From positions 52,001 through 116,000 of the forward strand of contig NZ_JBGGWB010000006.1 in the NCBI RefSeq assembly GCF_041321155.1: a stretch of 64,000 bases of DNA, written 5' to 3'. A program made the translations under genes and the position numbers. Every line of letters starts with the position of its first letter. The stretch's first letter is position 1. Shown piece by piece: positions 9,521 through 18,134 of this stretch. This stretch comes from Sphingomonas sp. IW22. Its GTDB lineage: Bacteria > Pseudomonadota > Alphaproteobacteria > Sphingomonadales > Sphingomonadaceae. The notes under the pieces were generated by a model. That model worked only from the letters and a program-made list of their open reading frames with translations. It did no database searches and was not told the DNA's origin.

Positions 9521-11725
9521 ATGTCCGACGAAGCCGGCCTGATCCTGAGCGATACGACCGATGCACAGCAGTTCGTCGGCACCGATGCTACCGACACAGT
9601 CAGCTTTGCCGATGCAGGGCGGGGCGCGATCGCGGACCTGTCGCTGGGTACCGCCTATAAATCGCTGCGCATCCTGCCCTTCGGCGATTCAATCACTTAT
9701 GGCGTCATCGGCAGCACCACCGACACCGAAAGCGGGGGATACCGCACCTATTTGCAAGAAATGCTTTCGGCGTTTGGGGTCACCGTCGACATGGTCGGTT
9801 CGGCCAGCAACGGCCCCGACAATATCGATCGCGACCATGAAGGGCGTCGCGGATGGACGCTGAACCAGCTCAACGGCATCGACGAACAGGTCATTGTCGA
9901 CCATGCGCCCGACGCCGTGCTGTTGATGGCCGGCACCAATGACAGCGCCCGCGACAGTTCGACGACGATGATTGCCGACCTTCGTGCCCTGATCGTCAGC
10001 ATGACCGATCAGGATCCCGATCTGGTACTGTTCGTCGCATCGATACCGCCGGTTCGGGTCGGGCAGCAGTCGCAACTGCGCGCCGATCGCGTCGATGCCT
10101 ATAATGATAAAATGCCGGACCTGATCGCCGAACTGGCGGCGGCCGGGCGCAACGTCCATTTTGTCGACATGCGCGGTCTGGACGTGGCCGATGTGTCGGC
10201 GCCTCCGATCGACAGCGGCCTGCACCCCAATGCACAGGGCTATGCCGAGATCGCCGAATATTGGACCGCCGCGCTGGAGGCGAATCTAGGCCTGACCAAC
10301 GGCGCGATCGGTACCGATCAGGACCGGTTCGAGGGTATCAAGAACCTGATCGGCTCTGCATTCGACGATGTGCTGGCGGGCGATGCCGGCGACAACATGC
10401 TGACGGGCGGGATGGGCGATGACCGGATCGACGGCCGGGAAGGCATCGACACCGTGGTGTTCGAAGGCCAGTGGCGCGATTACCAAATCGAAGCCGATGG
10501 CGAGAGCTATCGCCTGATCGACATGCGGGGCGCGGCGGCGACGGATGGCAGCGACCATGTGACCACAGTCGAGCGTTTTACCTTTGCCAACGGCACGTTC
10601 GATGCCGAAACAATCCTGAACGATACCCCGCTGGCGACCGACGATGCCGCGACGGCTTCGGTGGATGGCGACATGGTCGTGACCGGCGAGGTGCTGTTCA
10701 ACGACAGCGATGCCGATATTGCGCTGGGCGATACAATCCAGCTGACAGGCGCCCATGCCGGCACCCCGGACAGCGCTACGTTGCAAATGATCGACGCCAT
10801 GCTGACCCTGGAAGGTGCCTATGGCACCCTGACGATCATGGCTGACGGCACATTCAGCTATACGATCGATCCCTCTCGCGAAGCTACCCAGTCGCTGATG
10901 CCCGGCGACGATGGGATCGACCGGTTCACCTATGCGGTCAGCGATGTTGCGGGCGCTCAGGATATTGGCGGGATCGCGATTACCGTTACTGGCGGCACTG
11001 CATGGGCTGTGCCCGGCTCGATCCTCTATACCCGCCCCGCCACCAGTGACGGATCGGCGGCCGCCGATCAGATCCTGACCGGGCAGGACGGACCCAACAG
11101 CTTCTATTTCGACATTGCTGCCCGCACCGGTACCGACCGGATCGAGGGCTTCGAGGGCGACGACATCGTGCTGACCAGCGCGCCGCTTCGCGATGGCAAT
11201 GGCGACGGCCTGATCGTGCTGGGGCGCAACGGGCTGGCACTTGATGGCGGCTCGGGGTCCGATATCGTGGTCATCGCCGGGCTTCAGCCCGATGGTCTGC
11301 GCCATCTGGGCGAACGCGACGGCCTGTCAGTCTATGCCGCCGCATCGGTTCGGCCGGATCGCGCAATTGAAGGGACGCTGGGCGACGACAGCTTGGCCGG
11401 CGATGCGGGCGACAGCATATCGCAGACCTTCTTCATGGACTCTGCGCTCGATATTGCGCTGGGGAACGACCAGATCGCAGCATTCGGCGCACGCGACATT
11501 GTAGTCCTCACCACGGCGCTGCCCGACGGCAATCGCGACCGAATCATCGATTTCGGGTCGGACCGGGTGCTGAACTTGGACAGCGGCAACCTGTCGCTTG
11601 CATCGGTGACGGGTGCGGCCCATCAGCGGGTTGAATTCGACGGATCGGTCGCGCATGACGGCGTGACCTATTTCGTCTACAGCCTGGTCGGCAGCGCGGC
11701 GGGTGTCGCGGACCTTGCGCTCTGA
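9521..11725 (+). CDS. Secreted SGNH/GDSL-type esterase with RTX-like repeats and the shared C-terminal module
   Basis: This 734-residue protein has no Sec signal peptide. Residues about 48-255 form an SGNH hydrolase: FGDSITYG (Ser57), AGTNDS, and DSGLHPNAQG holding the Asp and His. Then come short GGxGDD-type calcium repeats (TGGMGDDRIDG), a cadherin-like domain (about 365-490), and the shared two-unit module (about 503-734) with DGNGDG in unit one, DGNRDR in unit two, and VTYFVYSLVGS near the end. A lack of signal peptide with a glycine/aspartate-rich C-terminus fits T1SS export. The enzyme may remove acetyl groups from the matrix polysaccharide, since acetyltransferase genes lie nearby. The hydrolase family is clear; the substrate is inferred. 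Confidence 0.85.
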   Translation: MSDEAGLILSDTTDAQQFVGTDATDTVSFADAGRGAIADLSLGTAYKSLRILPFGDSITYGVIGSTTDTESGGYRTYLQEMLSAFGVTVDMVGSASNGPDNIDRDHEGRRGWTLNQLNGIDEQVIVDHAPDAVLLMAGTNDSARDSSTTMIADLRALIVSMTDQDPDLVLFVASIPPVRVGQQSQLRADRVDAYNDKMPDLIAELAAAGRNVHFVDMRGLDVADVSAPPIDSGLHPNAQGYAEIAEYWTAALEANLGLTNGAIGTDQDRFEGIKNLIGSAFDDVLAGDAGDNMLTGGMGDDRIDGREGIDTVVFEGQWRDYQIEADGESYRLIDMRGAAATDGSDHVTTVERFTFANGTFDAETILNDTPLATDDAATASVDGDMVVTGEVLFNDSDADIALGDTIQLTGAHAGTPDSATLQMIDAMLTLEGAYGTLTIMADGTFSYTIDPSREATQSLMPGDDGIDRFTYAVSDVAGAQDIGGIAITVTGGTAWAVPGSILYTRPATSDGSAAADQILTGQDGPNSFYFDIAARTGTDRIEGFEGDDIVLTSAPLRDGNGDGLIVLGRNGLALDGGSGSDIVVIAGLQPDGLRHLGERDGLSVYAAASVRPDRAIEGTLGDDSLAGDAGDSISQTFFMDSALDIALGNDQIAAFGARDIVVLTTALPDGNRDRIIDFGSDRVLNLDSGNLSLASVTGAAHQRVEFDGSVAHDGVTYFVYSLVGSAAGVADLAL

Positions 11726-11791
11726 CCGGCTGCTGGCCCTGACCGGCAGGAATACCTATCGGCTCAGACAGCCTTCAAGCCGGAGCGTACG

Positions 11792-12175
11792 ATGGACAAA
11801 AGCCTGATCGTCTATGACGGCGAATGCGTCTTCTGTCAGAATTACGTCCGCTTCTTTCGCTTGCGCGAAGCGATCGGGCCGGTCGAATTGCTGGACGCGC
11901 GTTCGGGTGACCCGCGGGTCGAAGCCCTATGGCGCCAGGGCTATGACCTGGACGAGGGCATGGTCTTTGCTCATCGTGGCCGGGTATTCCATGGCGCGGA
12001 AGCGGTGCAGGTGCTGGCCAGCCTTTCGAGCCGGAGCGGCCTGTTCAACCGGCTGAACGCCGCCATTTTCCGATCGCCTGCGGTCGCGCGGATGCTTTAT
12101 CCCGCGCTGAAGCTGGGCCGGCGCGCCACCCTGATGGCGCGCGGCCGGTCGCTGATGCGCCCCCGGCAGGACTGA
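11792..12175 (+). CDS. DCC family thiol-disulfide oxidoreductase-like protein
   Basis: This 127-residue protein begins MDKSLIVYDGECVFCQNYV. The DGxCxxC motif defines the DCC (DUF393) family, a thioredoxin-like fold. The start has GGAGCG six bases upstream. DCC proteins are often encoded beside HTTM (gamma-carboxylase-like) membrane proteins, and one lies convergently just downstream (12206-13684). This supports a joint but uncharacterised redox or modification function. The length is normal for the family. Confidence 0.85.
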   Translation: MDKSLIVYDGECVFCQNYVRFFRLREAIGPVELLDARSGDPRVEALWRQGYDLDEGMVFAHRGRVFHGAEAVQVLASLSSRSGLFNRLNAAIFRSPAVARMLYPALKLGRRATLMARGRSLMRPRQD

Positions 12176-12180
12176 CCGCA

Positions 12181-12204
12181 GGCCGCGCCCCACCGGGGCG
12201 GGCC
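12181..12204. terminator. Hairpin between convergent genes
   Basis: A G/C-rich inverted repeat (GGCCGCGCCCC, loop ACC, GGGGCGGGCC) with one bulge fills the gap between the convergent DCC and HTTM genes. There is no clear T-tract on either side, so it is a weak bidirectional terminator candidate. Confidence 0.45.
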
Positions 12205-12205
12205 A

Positions 12206-13684
12206 TCAATGGGTGCACATTTTCGGTCGCGAGACATCGACCGGCTTGAACACCAGCAGCCGCCGTTCGAGAAAGCTGGGCGGGCGGAGGGGAAAGCTGC
12301 TCGCCGTCGCCCGCTCGAACCGCTGACCGTCCAGCGTGAAGCTGACCCAGTCTGACGGATGATAGACCATCCAGCGTTCCAGCTGGAACCGCACCATGCC
12401 CAGATTGCGATCGGCCATCGATTGCATCGTCGCGTTCGACGACCCCGTGATCGTCGCCACTTCGTTCTGATAGCCCGCGATATAGGGCGGACGCGCGAAC
12501 AACAGGTGGTTGGTGGTACCGCCTTCGGTGTGAAGATTGCTGAACATCGCGATCGAGCTTTCGGTCTTCAGGCCGAGATAGGGCGAAAGGCAGGTGACAA
12601 ACAGCACGGCCGGAATGGCATAGACCCACAAGGGCTGTCTTGGCGCGCCTACCGGACGATATGGCAATGCCTCAAGCGCGGCCCAACTCAGCAGGACCAT
12701 CACCACACCGCCGACCACGGCCCAGACTACGATCCACGCCGAATGCCATGCCATCCGATCGGTGATCGCCAGGTCGCCCGCCTGTTCACGCAACAGCGTG
12801 GCCAGCAGCGTCGCGGCGACGAACAGCACTCCCAGTCCCACCAGCGCCACACCCCCGGTCAGGGGGGACGGCACCTGCCGCAACAGCGCGCGACCGCGAC
12901 TGTAGAAAGCAATGCTGACCTCGCGCGGCACCGACAGCGTGTACAGGGCAAAGACCAAGCTAGAAAAGTCCATATACCAAGAATATGCCGAGATCGGTAT
13001 GATATAGTGGAATACCAGACCGACAATCAGCCCGACCGCAAAATATCGACGCCAGAAAAGTGAAACGATGGTGATCGTCTCGACAATGAAGGTAGCTGCG
13101 ATCGAACCATACCGTCCGATAAGGCTTTCCTCCAATCCGAATGCGTGAGTCAACGGCTTGTACAGCGCGACCGCACAACTGGCATCCGGGTCGAGAAAAT
13201 CGACATTTATCTTGTGAAAGATGCCATAGAAATACATCGTCGCCAGCAACAGGCGCGCGACGATCCGCAACCGTTCATAGATTTCGGCGCGCGTTGTTTC
13301 CACATCGCCATGCTTCAGCCAAGCGACACTGACGATCGTCATAATCGCCAGATTCATGAAAAAAGCGATGGTCTGATTGTTCGACGCAACTGGCAACCGA
13401 AAGACATATTGTGCCGCCATTGCCGCCGCCAATATCGCCAACAGGCTGAGGCGGCGGGGCTGAAGGATCAGCGCAACGCAGCTTGCCAGCACCGCATATT
13501 CGATCAGGGCGATGACCAGGCCATTGGCCAGCATCAGACTACCATGATGCGAAACCGCGCTGAACGTCAGCGCCACAGCCCACATCACCGAAAAGCTAAT
13601 CAGGCCATCGCTGGCGGACACATCGGCGTCGGCCGATGTCAGTCGTCGGCCAACCGCGCCGATCCATGTCGGTTGTAGCGTCAT
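12206..13684 (-). CDS. HTTM-like polytopic membrane protein
   Basis: This protein has about 492 residues from the ATG at 13684 (MTLQPTWIG), which has AAGGGC upstream. It shows roughly ten hydrophobic segments, and YFYGIFHKINVDFLDP resembles the HTTM/vitamin-K-dependent carboxylase-like family, where a conserved FHK-type motif lies in this position. The C-terminal part (about 390-492) is soluble and ends with CTH. HTTM proteins pair with DCC proteins, as here in a convergent arrangement. A small membrane protein gene lies 38 bases upstream in the same direction. Substrate and reaction are unknown; the family assignment rests on topology, the FHK segment and context. Confidence 0.65.
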   Translation of the reverse strand: MTLQPTWIGAVGRRLTSADADVSASDGLISFSVMWAVALTFSAVSHHGSLMLANGLVIALIEYAVLASCVALILQPRRLSLLAILAAAMAAQYVFRLPVASNNQTIAFFMNLAIMTIVSVAWLKHGDVETTRAEIYERLRIVARLLLATMYFYGIFHKINVDFLDPDASCAVALYKPLTHAFGLEESLIGRYGSIAATFIVETITIVSLFWRRYFAVGLIVGLVFHYIIPISAYSWYMDFSSLVFALYTLSVPREVSIAFYSRGRALLRQVPSPLTGGVALVGLGVLFVAATLLATLLREQAGDLAITDRMAWHSAWIVVWAVVGGVVMVLLSWAALEALPYRPVGAPRQPLWVYAIPAVLFVTCLSPYLGLKTESSIAMFSNLHTEGGTTNHLLFARPPYIAGYQNEVATITGSSNATMQSMADRNLGMVRFQLERWMVYHPSDWVSFTLDGQRFERATASSFPLRPPSFLERRLLVFKPVDVSRPKMCTH

Positions 13685-13722
13685 CACGCGCCCTTGTTGT
13701 TGCGTCGCAGCATTATTTGAGA

Positions 13723-13866
13723 TCAATCCATTACCGCGGCGTCGCCGCAGCGCGCATAATAGCCACAGCCAGTCAGAACCGGCAGGTTGCCAAACGCAAT
13801 CAGAATGCCCAGAATCGCAACCAGTACGATCATCGTCAGCACGGCACATTTCCACATTTGGGTCAT
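13723..13866 (-). CDS. Small single-span membrane protein (47 residues)
   Basis: The ATG at 13866 follows a GGGGTG site and opens a 47-residue frame beginning MTQMWKCAVLTMIVLVAI and ending GDAAVMD before TGA at 13723. One strong membrane helix (residues about 8-28) is followed by a Cys/Tyr-rich tail (GCGYYARCGD). The gap to the HTTM start is 38 bases and both read leftward, so they probably share a transcript. I do not recognise the family. A ribosome site, a clean helix and operon position support a real gene; short length keeps the confidence moderate. Confidence 0.55.
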   Translation of the reverse strand: MTQMWKCAVLTMIVLVAILGILIAFGNLPVLTGCGYYARCGDAAVMD

Positions 13867-13984
13867 TGCGGCACCCCGGTTAGCCGTTCAGTATGTTTCA
13901 AAACATTGCTAGACGGCTCATTAACGGGAAATTGGCCGGAAAACAGCCTCAGTTTCTGTGTCTTTTTCAAACAGGTCTGTTCTC

Positions 13985-15427
13985 ATGCCCAATGCCATTG
14001 ATATCGGCGCGATATCGGACACGCATTTCGACCTAGTAATCATCGGGTCAGGATTTGGTGCGTCCTTCTATCTGCACCGCATCCTGGAACGACAGGGTTC
14101 GGCACGTATCCTGGTGCTGGAATGGGGGCGGCACCGGTCCCACGAATGGCAAATTTCACAGTCGCGGCACGGCGATATTGCTGCGTCGCAAACCTATCGT
14201 TCCAATGCTGACAAACCGTGGAATTTCACCATCGGCATGGGTGGCGGGACCAATTGCTGGTTCGCACAGGCGCCACGTTTCCACCCCAGCGATTTCGAGC
14301 TGCGCTCACGTTACGGTGTCGGTGCCGACTGGCCCATCGATTATGCCGAGCTGGAGCCGTATTATGTCGCGGCCGAAAACATCATGTCGGTGTCGGGCGA
14401 CCCCAACATGGCAACCATGTTCCCGCGTTCAGCCCCGTTCCCGCAAGCGCCGCACCGCATGACCGCCCCCGACCGGCTGATGGCCAACGCCCAGCCTGCT
14501 CAGCATTTCGCCATGCCCACTGCGCGCGCGCGCATCGCAACCGAAGGGCGCCCCGCCTGTTGCGCCAGCTTTCGCTGCACGCTGTGCCCGGTGGATGCCA
14601 AGTTCACGCTGAACAACGGCATGATCGGCATTTATGACGATCCAGCAGTGACGCTCGCGCTCAATGCGCGGGTGACGCATCTTGAGACGAACGGCAGCGC
14701 CGTGCAGGTGGCGATTGTTGAATCCGGCGGGCGCAAGATCCGCGTGCGCGGCGACCGGTTCGTATTGGGCGCCAATGCCATCCACAGCCCGGCGATCCTG
14801 ACCCGTTCCGGCATGGGTGGCGGACTGACAGGGAGGGGACTGCACGAATCCTATGGCTGCCATGTCGAGGTGCTGCTGGACGGACTGGATAATTTCGACG
14901 GAAGCACGATCACGACCGGCCTGAACCTGGGTCTGTATGACGGACCTCACCGGTCACAGGCCGGCGCCGCACTGGTCTATTTCGAAAATCGCTGGACGCA
15001 CGGACTGCGCGCGCTTCCCCGGCGGATGCGACAGACGCTGCCGTTAATGATCGTGACCGAGGAACTGGTCGAGGATCGGAACCATGTGACTGTATCGGAT
15101 GATGGAACGCCCGTCGTCCATTATGCCGGCGCATCAGATTATGCCGTTCGCGGGCAGAAACGAGCGATCGACAAACTGGGCGAATTGCTGGCGCCGCTGC
15201 CGGTAGAGGACATCATCTTTCGTTCGCAGCGGCCGACCGAGTCGCACTTGCAGGGAACGCTTCGCATGGGGCGCGATGCTGCGACGTCGGTCGTCGATGC
15301 TGCCCAGATCCATCACCGTTGGCGCAACCTGACGGTTGTGGGAACGTCGGTATTTCCCACCTGTTCGTCGATGAATCCCAGTCTGACTGCGGCAGCATTG
15401 TCGCTGCGCGCGGCGGATATGGCGTGA
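13985..15427 (+). CDS. GMC-type oxidoreductase (FAD)
   Basis: This protein has about 480 residues from the ATG at 13985; the upstream ATG at 13958 would add nine residues and has a poorer ribosome site. The Rossmann FAD motif is FDLVIIGSGFGASFYL. Further features are a GMGGGTNCWFAQ segment and the GMC C-terminal signature around VVGTSVFPTCSSMNPSLT. CCASFRCTLCPVDAKF is a cysteine cluster seen in glucose/gluconate-dehydrogenase-type enzymes, where it can hold an iron-sulfur cluster. The next gene, 13 bases on, encodes a gluconate 2-dehydrogenase subunit 3-like protein, so the pair probably forms a periplasmic sugar or alcohol dehydrogenase. The substrate is unknown. Confidence 0.85.
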   Translation: MPNAIDIGAISDTHFDLVIIGSGFGASFYLHRILERQGSARILVLEWGRHRSHEWQISQSRHGDIAASQTYRSNADKPWNFTIGMGGGTNCWFAQAPRFHPSDFELRSRYGVGADWPIDYAELEPYYVAAENIMSVSGDPNMATMFPRSAPFPQAPHRMTAPDRLMANAQPAQHFAMPTARARIATEGRPACCASFRCTLCPVDAKFTLNNGMIGIYDDPAVTLALNARVTHLETNGSAVQVAIVESGGRKIRVRGDRFVLGANAIHSPAILTRSGMGGGLTGRGLHESYGCHVEVLLDGLDNFDGSTITTGLNLGLYDGPHRSQAGAALVYFENRWTHGLRALPRRMRQTLPLMIVTEELVEDRNHVTVSDDGTPVVHYAGASDYAVRGQKRAIDKLGELLAPLPVEDIIFRSQRPTESHLQGTLRMGRDAATSVVDAAQIHHRWRNLTVVGTSVFPTCSSMNPSLTAAALSLRAADMA

Positions 15428-15440
15428 GAAGGATGATCGT

Positions 15441-15869
15441 ATGCCGGGTCTGACGCGCAGACAGTCGATCGTGGCGCTGGCCGGTAGCGGCTTGGCGGCG
15501 GGGGCATTCGGCTTTGGCCTTTATGGAGATGAGCAAGGTCTGGTCCGGGCGATCCTAGACCGGGTCATTGGCCCCTTTCGCATGTCGGACGACGATTTTA
15601 CCGCCTTTTTCGACGATCTCAGCGCTGATAGCAGCCCCGTCGATCGCGCCAAGTTCACGGTGTATCGCGCGGTATCGGCCATAGGTACTGACGAATTGCC
15701 GGGCGAACCAATGCGCTTGAGTGAGCGGGTTGAGGTCTATGAACGCAAGGTCGTGACCCAATTCATAACCCGTACCGATTATGCCCGGATCGATCCGCGA
15801 ACCGACCCGGTTTCGTTCATCGGCGCCAATCCATGCTCCAGCCCCTTTGCCCAGTTCGATATTGTTTAG
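15441..15869 (+). CDS. Gluconate 2-dehydrogenase subunit 3-like protein with Tat signal
   Basis: This 142-residue protein begins MPGLTRRQSIVALAGSG, a twin-arginine signal. The rest (MSDDDFTAFFDDL, RVEVYERKVVTQFITRTDYA) resembles the small subunit of membrane-bound sugar dehydrogenases, which guides the folded large subunit to the periplasm by the Tat route. It lies 13 bases after the GMC gene, so the two are co-transcribed. It is shorter than many subunit 3 proteins but has no frameshift. Its stop is only five bases from the end of the convergent PilZ gene. Confidence 0.7.
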   Translation: MPGLTRRQSIVALAGSGLAAGAFGFGLYGDEQGLVRAILDRVIGPFRMSDDDFTAFFDDLSADSSPVDRAKFTVYRAVSAIGTDELPGEPMRLSERVEVYERKVVTQFITRTDYARIDPRTDPVSFIGANPCSSPFAQFDIV

Positions 15870-15874
15870 GCAAC

Positions 15875-16339
15875 TCAGGTGGCGGCAGCGACGATCAATC
15901 CGCCAATGATCAACCACAACAACGCCGTCGATCCGATCAAAATGGCAAAGCGCGTTCGATAAGAAAAGCGGTGCTGTTCAACCGGAGGGGGCGACGGCAG
16001 TCGATTTTCCCACATCTCGACTAACGGACGAGCCACCACGTCGCCGCGAAAGGCGAGGGCCAATTCGTTGGGCCGCAACGGCCGGTCAAAGGCGCAACCG
16101 ACCTGTCCCTTACCGATCCACACTACACGCGCGGGACGGCTGCCGACGCCGGGCAAGCCGATGCAGACCTCCCTGCCGACCTCAAGAATGGCATCGGTAA
16201 CGATCGCGAATCCCATCGGCGACAGGTTCTCGACCTGTGCGTCCATCGGCACGGCATCGACACGTAGCGTCGTTTCACGATCGATACCCATGCGAGCGCC
16301 CCCACGACGGTCGCTCGAGACAGAAAGTTCTGCAGGCAT
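15875..16339 (-). CDS. PilZ-domain protein with C-terminal membrane anchor
   Basis: This 154-residue protein starts at the ATG at 16339 with a GGGAG site. Residues about 10-105 form a PilZ domain. The N-terminal DRRGGARMG supplies an RxxxR-type c-di-GMP contact, and ENLSPMGF matches the second (D/N)xSxxG motif. Residues about 128-150 form a hydrophobic helix, so the domain should face the cytoplasm from the membrane. Both binding motifs are present, so c-di-GMP binding is plausible. PilZ proteins often control polysaccharide synthesis or export, and this one lies within the EPS region, but its target is unknown. Confidence 0.82.
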   Translation of the reverse strand: MPAELSVSSDRRGGARMGIDRETTLRVDAVPMDAQVENLSPMGFAIVTDAILEVGREVCIGLPGVGSRPARVVWIGKGQVGCAFDRPLRPNELALAFRGDVVARPLVEMWENRLPSPPPVEQHRFSYRTRFAILIGSTALLWLIIGGLIVAAAT

Positions 16340-16484
16340 TTCCCCACTCCCAAACCTTGGCCAGGGATAACCGAAAACTATTTAGAAACCCTTGTCGACA
16401 GAGGGTCTGATCATCAAATCGTCGTTACCGCGCGTTAACCCTGTCCCCTCTATAGGGAATCGGACCGGCGGAAAGTTTGCGACG

Positions 16485-16880
16485 ATGACAGCCCCCATGA
16501 CCCACGAACTCCTCGCAGCCGCCGCCAATGCCGCCCGCACGGTCGGGCAGGCCGCCGAGGGCAAAGCCGATGGAGAGGTGATCGCCACCGACGCCCGGTC
16601 GCTGCGCCAGCTGTCAAAAATGCTGCACGCGCTTTACGAACGACTCCGCCAGCTCGCAGCCGAGCCGGCGGCTGTCGAAAGCGGAGAGTCAGGCACAGCC
16701 CGACAGGAACTGCTCGATCGTGCGCACGCCGACGCCGACGCCGCGCGCCAGGAAGCCGCCGAGGTGCGGCGCAGGTTGTTGCATATCGCAGAACTATCCG
16801 CCCCGATCGAGGGCGATATGGCCATGTTCCATGACGCGGCGGCTGTTCTGCGCGACGTGAACAGAGTTGCCCGCGGCTGA
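16485..16880 (+). CDS. Small coiled-coil protein of unknown function
   Basis: This protein has about 131 residues from the ATG at 16485 behind GGAAAG; an in-frame start at 16392 has no good site. It is alanine- and arginine-rich and almost entirely helical, with heptad-like stretches (LRQLSKMLHALYERLRQLA, then EAAEVRRRLLHIAEL). It has no signal peptide, membrane helix or known motif. I do not recognise the family. A structural or adaptor role is possible, and no neighbour points to a function. Confidence 0.55.
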   Translation: MTAPMTHELLAAAANAARTVGQAAEGKADGEVIATDARSLRQLSKMLHALYERLRQLAAEPAAVESGESGTARQELLDRAHADADAARQEAAEVRRRLLHIAELSAPIEGDMAMFHDAAAVLRDVNRVARG

Positions 16881-17287
16881 TTTCCAGCACCCTACGCCCT
16901 GAAAAGGGCAGCCGCGCAGAACAGACCTTACGTCCGATTACGTACGCATGGCCGAAGTCGCGCAGGATGAGTCGCGCCCAAAAAGCCCTGTGCAGCTTGG
17001 ATACCCGCCTTTCCAACAACTTGTCTTTGCGGGTGGGCGCAAAATGATTTCGTCCATTATCGGGACAGTTCGTCGCATTCCGCGGCGGAACCATATGGTT
17101 TACAAAAGGTAAATGCGTTAGATCGTCATTCAACGATGAGGGTCGCTTCGAGCTACGTGCTCATCCGAAGGGGGAAACAAGACAAAGCACTGGAACGGCA
17201 GGACAGAATTGCCCGGCCCTTTAAGTGCGCATCAGGCTTTCCCGATCTGACGGAATTATCTTCAATTAATAGGGTGGAGTTCGCAAA
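16881..17287. other. Intergenic stretch, no gene seen
   Basis: About 400 bases without a credible coding frame. It probably holds the promoter and leader of the secreted protein at 17288. The lower-GC stretch near 17095-17125 and GGTGGAG (17273-17279) fit a promoter region and a ribosome site, but I see no convincing -35/-10 pair. Confidence 0.4.
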
Positions 17288-18082
17288 ATGGCTTTTCGGG
17301 ATAACAGCGTACTGATCTCGACCGCAGCAGCGCAAACGGTCGCAGCCGATAATAACGACGGCATCTTCAACGGTGCGGGTGGCGCCACTGCGTTTGTCGT
17401 GGAAACCGGCGATGTGGGTGACGACACGTTCCTGAACTTCGGCAGCGATGACTCGCTCATTACCGGCCGCAAGATTTTCGACGGCAACAATGACGGCTTC
17501 ATTGCCTTCGGCCCGAACGGCGTACTTGACGTAAACCGCTTTGGCGGCGGCGATCGCCGCGCCGGAAACGACCAGTTCCAGGTCGTTGGCGAAAACGGTT
17601 TCGACATCACCGAAATCCGCTATCTCGGCGAAAAGGGCGGCAACCACGCTTATGCCGTTGCCGACACGCTGCGTAACCTGTTCGACACCTTTGGTCAGTC
17701 GAACGTCGTCGAAGGCGATGTCAGCGATGACAATATCGACCTGAGCGGCGGTGCGAAGGTGCTGCTGCACGACAACGGTCTGGGTCTGAACCTGGGTAGC
17801 GACACCGTCACCGGCTTTGGCGACGACGATCTCTTCGTCACCACCAGCCAGCTGTTCGACCGCACCGGCAACGGCGTTGTCACTTTTGCTGGTAACGACG
17901 TGCTCGACACCTCGGGCGCCGAAGGTCCGATGCCCAGCGATCCCTCGACCGGCCCGGGCGGCCAAGTCGACTTCGCCGGCATCGATGGTCTTGCCTATCT
18001 GGGCACGAACGAAATCGACGGCGTGACCTACTATTACTACGGTACCGAGACCACGACGGTCAGCCCGTTCGGCGACGCCTAA
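17288..18082 (+). CDS. Stand-alone copy of the shared calcium-binding-type module (paralogue 1)
   Basis: This 264-residue acidic protein begins MAFRDNSVLIST and has no signal peptide or catalytic domain. It is essentially the module found at the C-terminus of six other proteins in the window. Unit one has VGDDTFLNFGSDDSLI and FDGNNDGFIAFG; unit two has LGSDTVTGFGDDDLFVTT and FDRTGNGVVTFAG. It ends near GVTYYYYGTETTTV. The D-x-N-x-D-G loops suggest calcium binding. A close paralogue lies at 47711, with stretches of near-identical DNA. A hairpin with a T-run follows at 18105. I infer a T1SS-exported matrix or surface protein; no activity is evident. Confidence 0.75.
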   Translation: MAFRDNSVLISTAAAQTVAADNNDGIFNGAGGATAFVVETGDVGDDTFLNFGSDDSLITGRKIFDGNNDGFIAFGPNGVLDVNRFGGGDRRAGNDQFQVVGENGFDITEIRYLGEKGGNHAYAVADTLRNLFDTFGQSNVVEGDVSDDNIDLSGGAKVLLHDNGLGLNLGSDTVTGFGDDDLFVTTSQLFDRTGNGVVTFAGNDVLDTSGAEGPMPSDPSTGPGGQVDFAGIDGLAYLGTNEIDGVTYYYYGTETTTVSPFGDA

Positions 18083-18104
18083 TTCGCATCGCACGACGAA
18101 AGAA

Positions 18105-18134
18105 AGGCTCGTCCCATTGGGGCGGGCCTTTTTT
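18105..18134 (+). terminator. Rho-independent terminator
   Basis: An inverted repeat (AGGCTCGTCCC, short loop, GGGCGGGCCT) runs into six T residues at 18129-18134, 22 bases after the secreted-protein stop. The stop codon of the convergent DnaJ-like gene lies at its far edge, so it may act on both strands. Confidence 0.85.

Noticed and set aside
10286..11305. 339-residue minus-strand frame
   Set aside because: Shadow of the SGNH protein; no ribosome site or domain. Similar minus-strand shadows lie under 17288, 22697 and 47711, where the Asp/Gly codons read as Ala/Ile/Val-rich frames.
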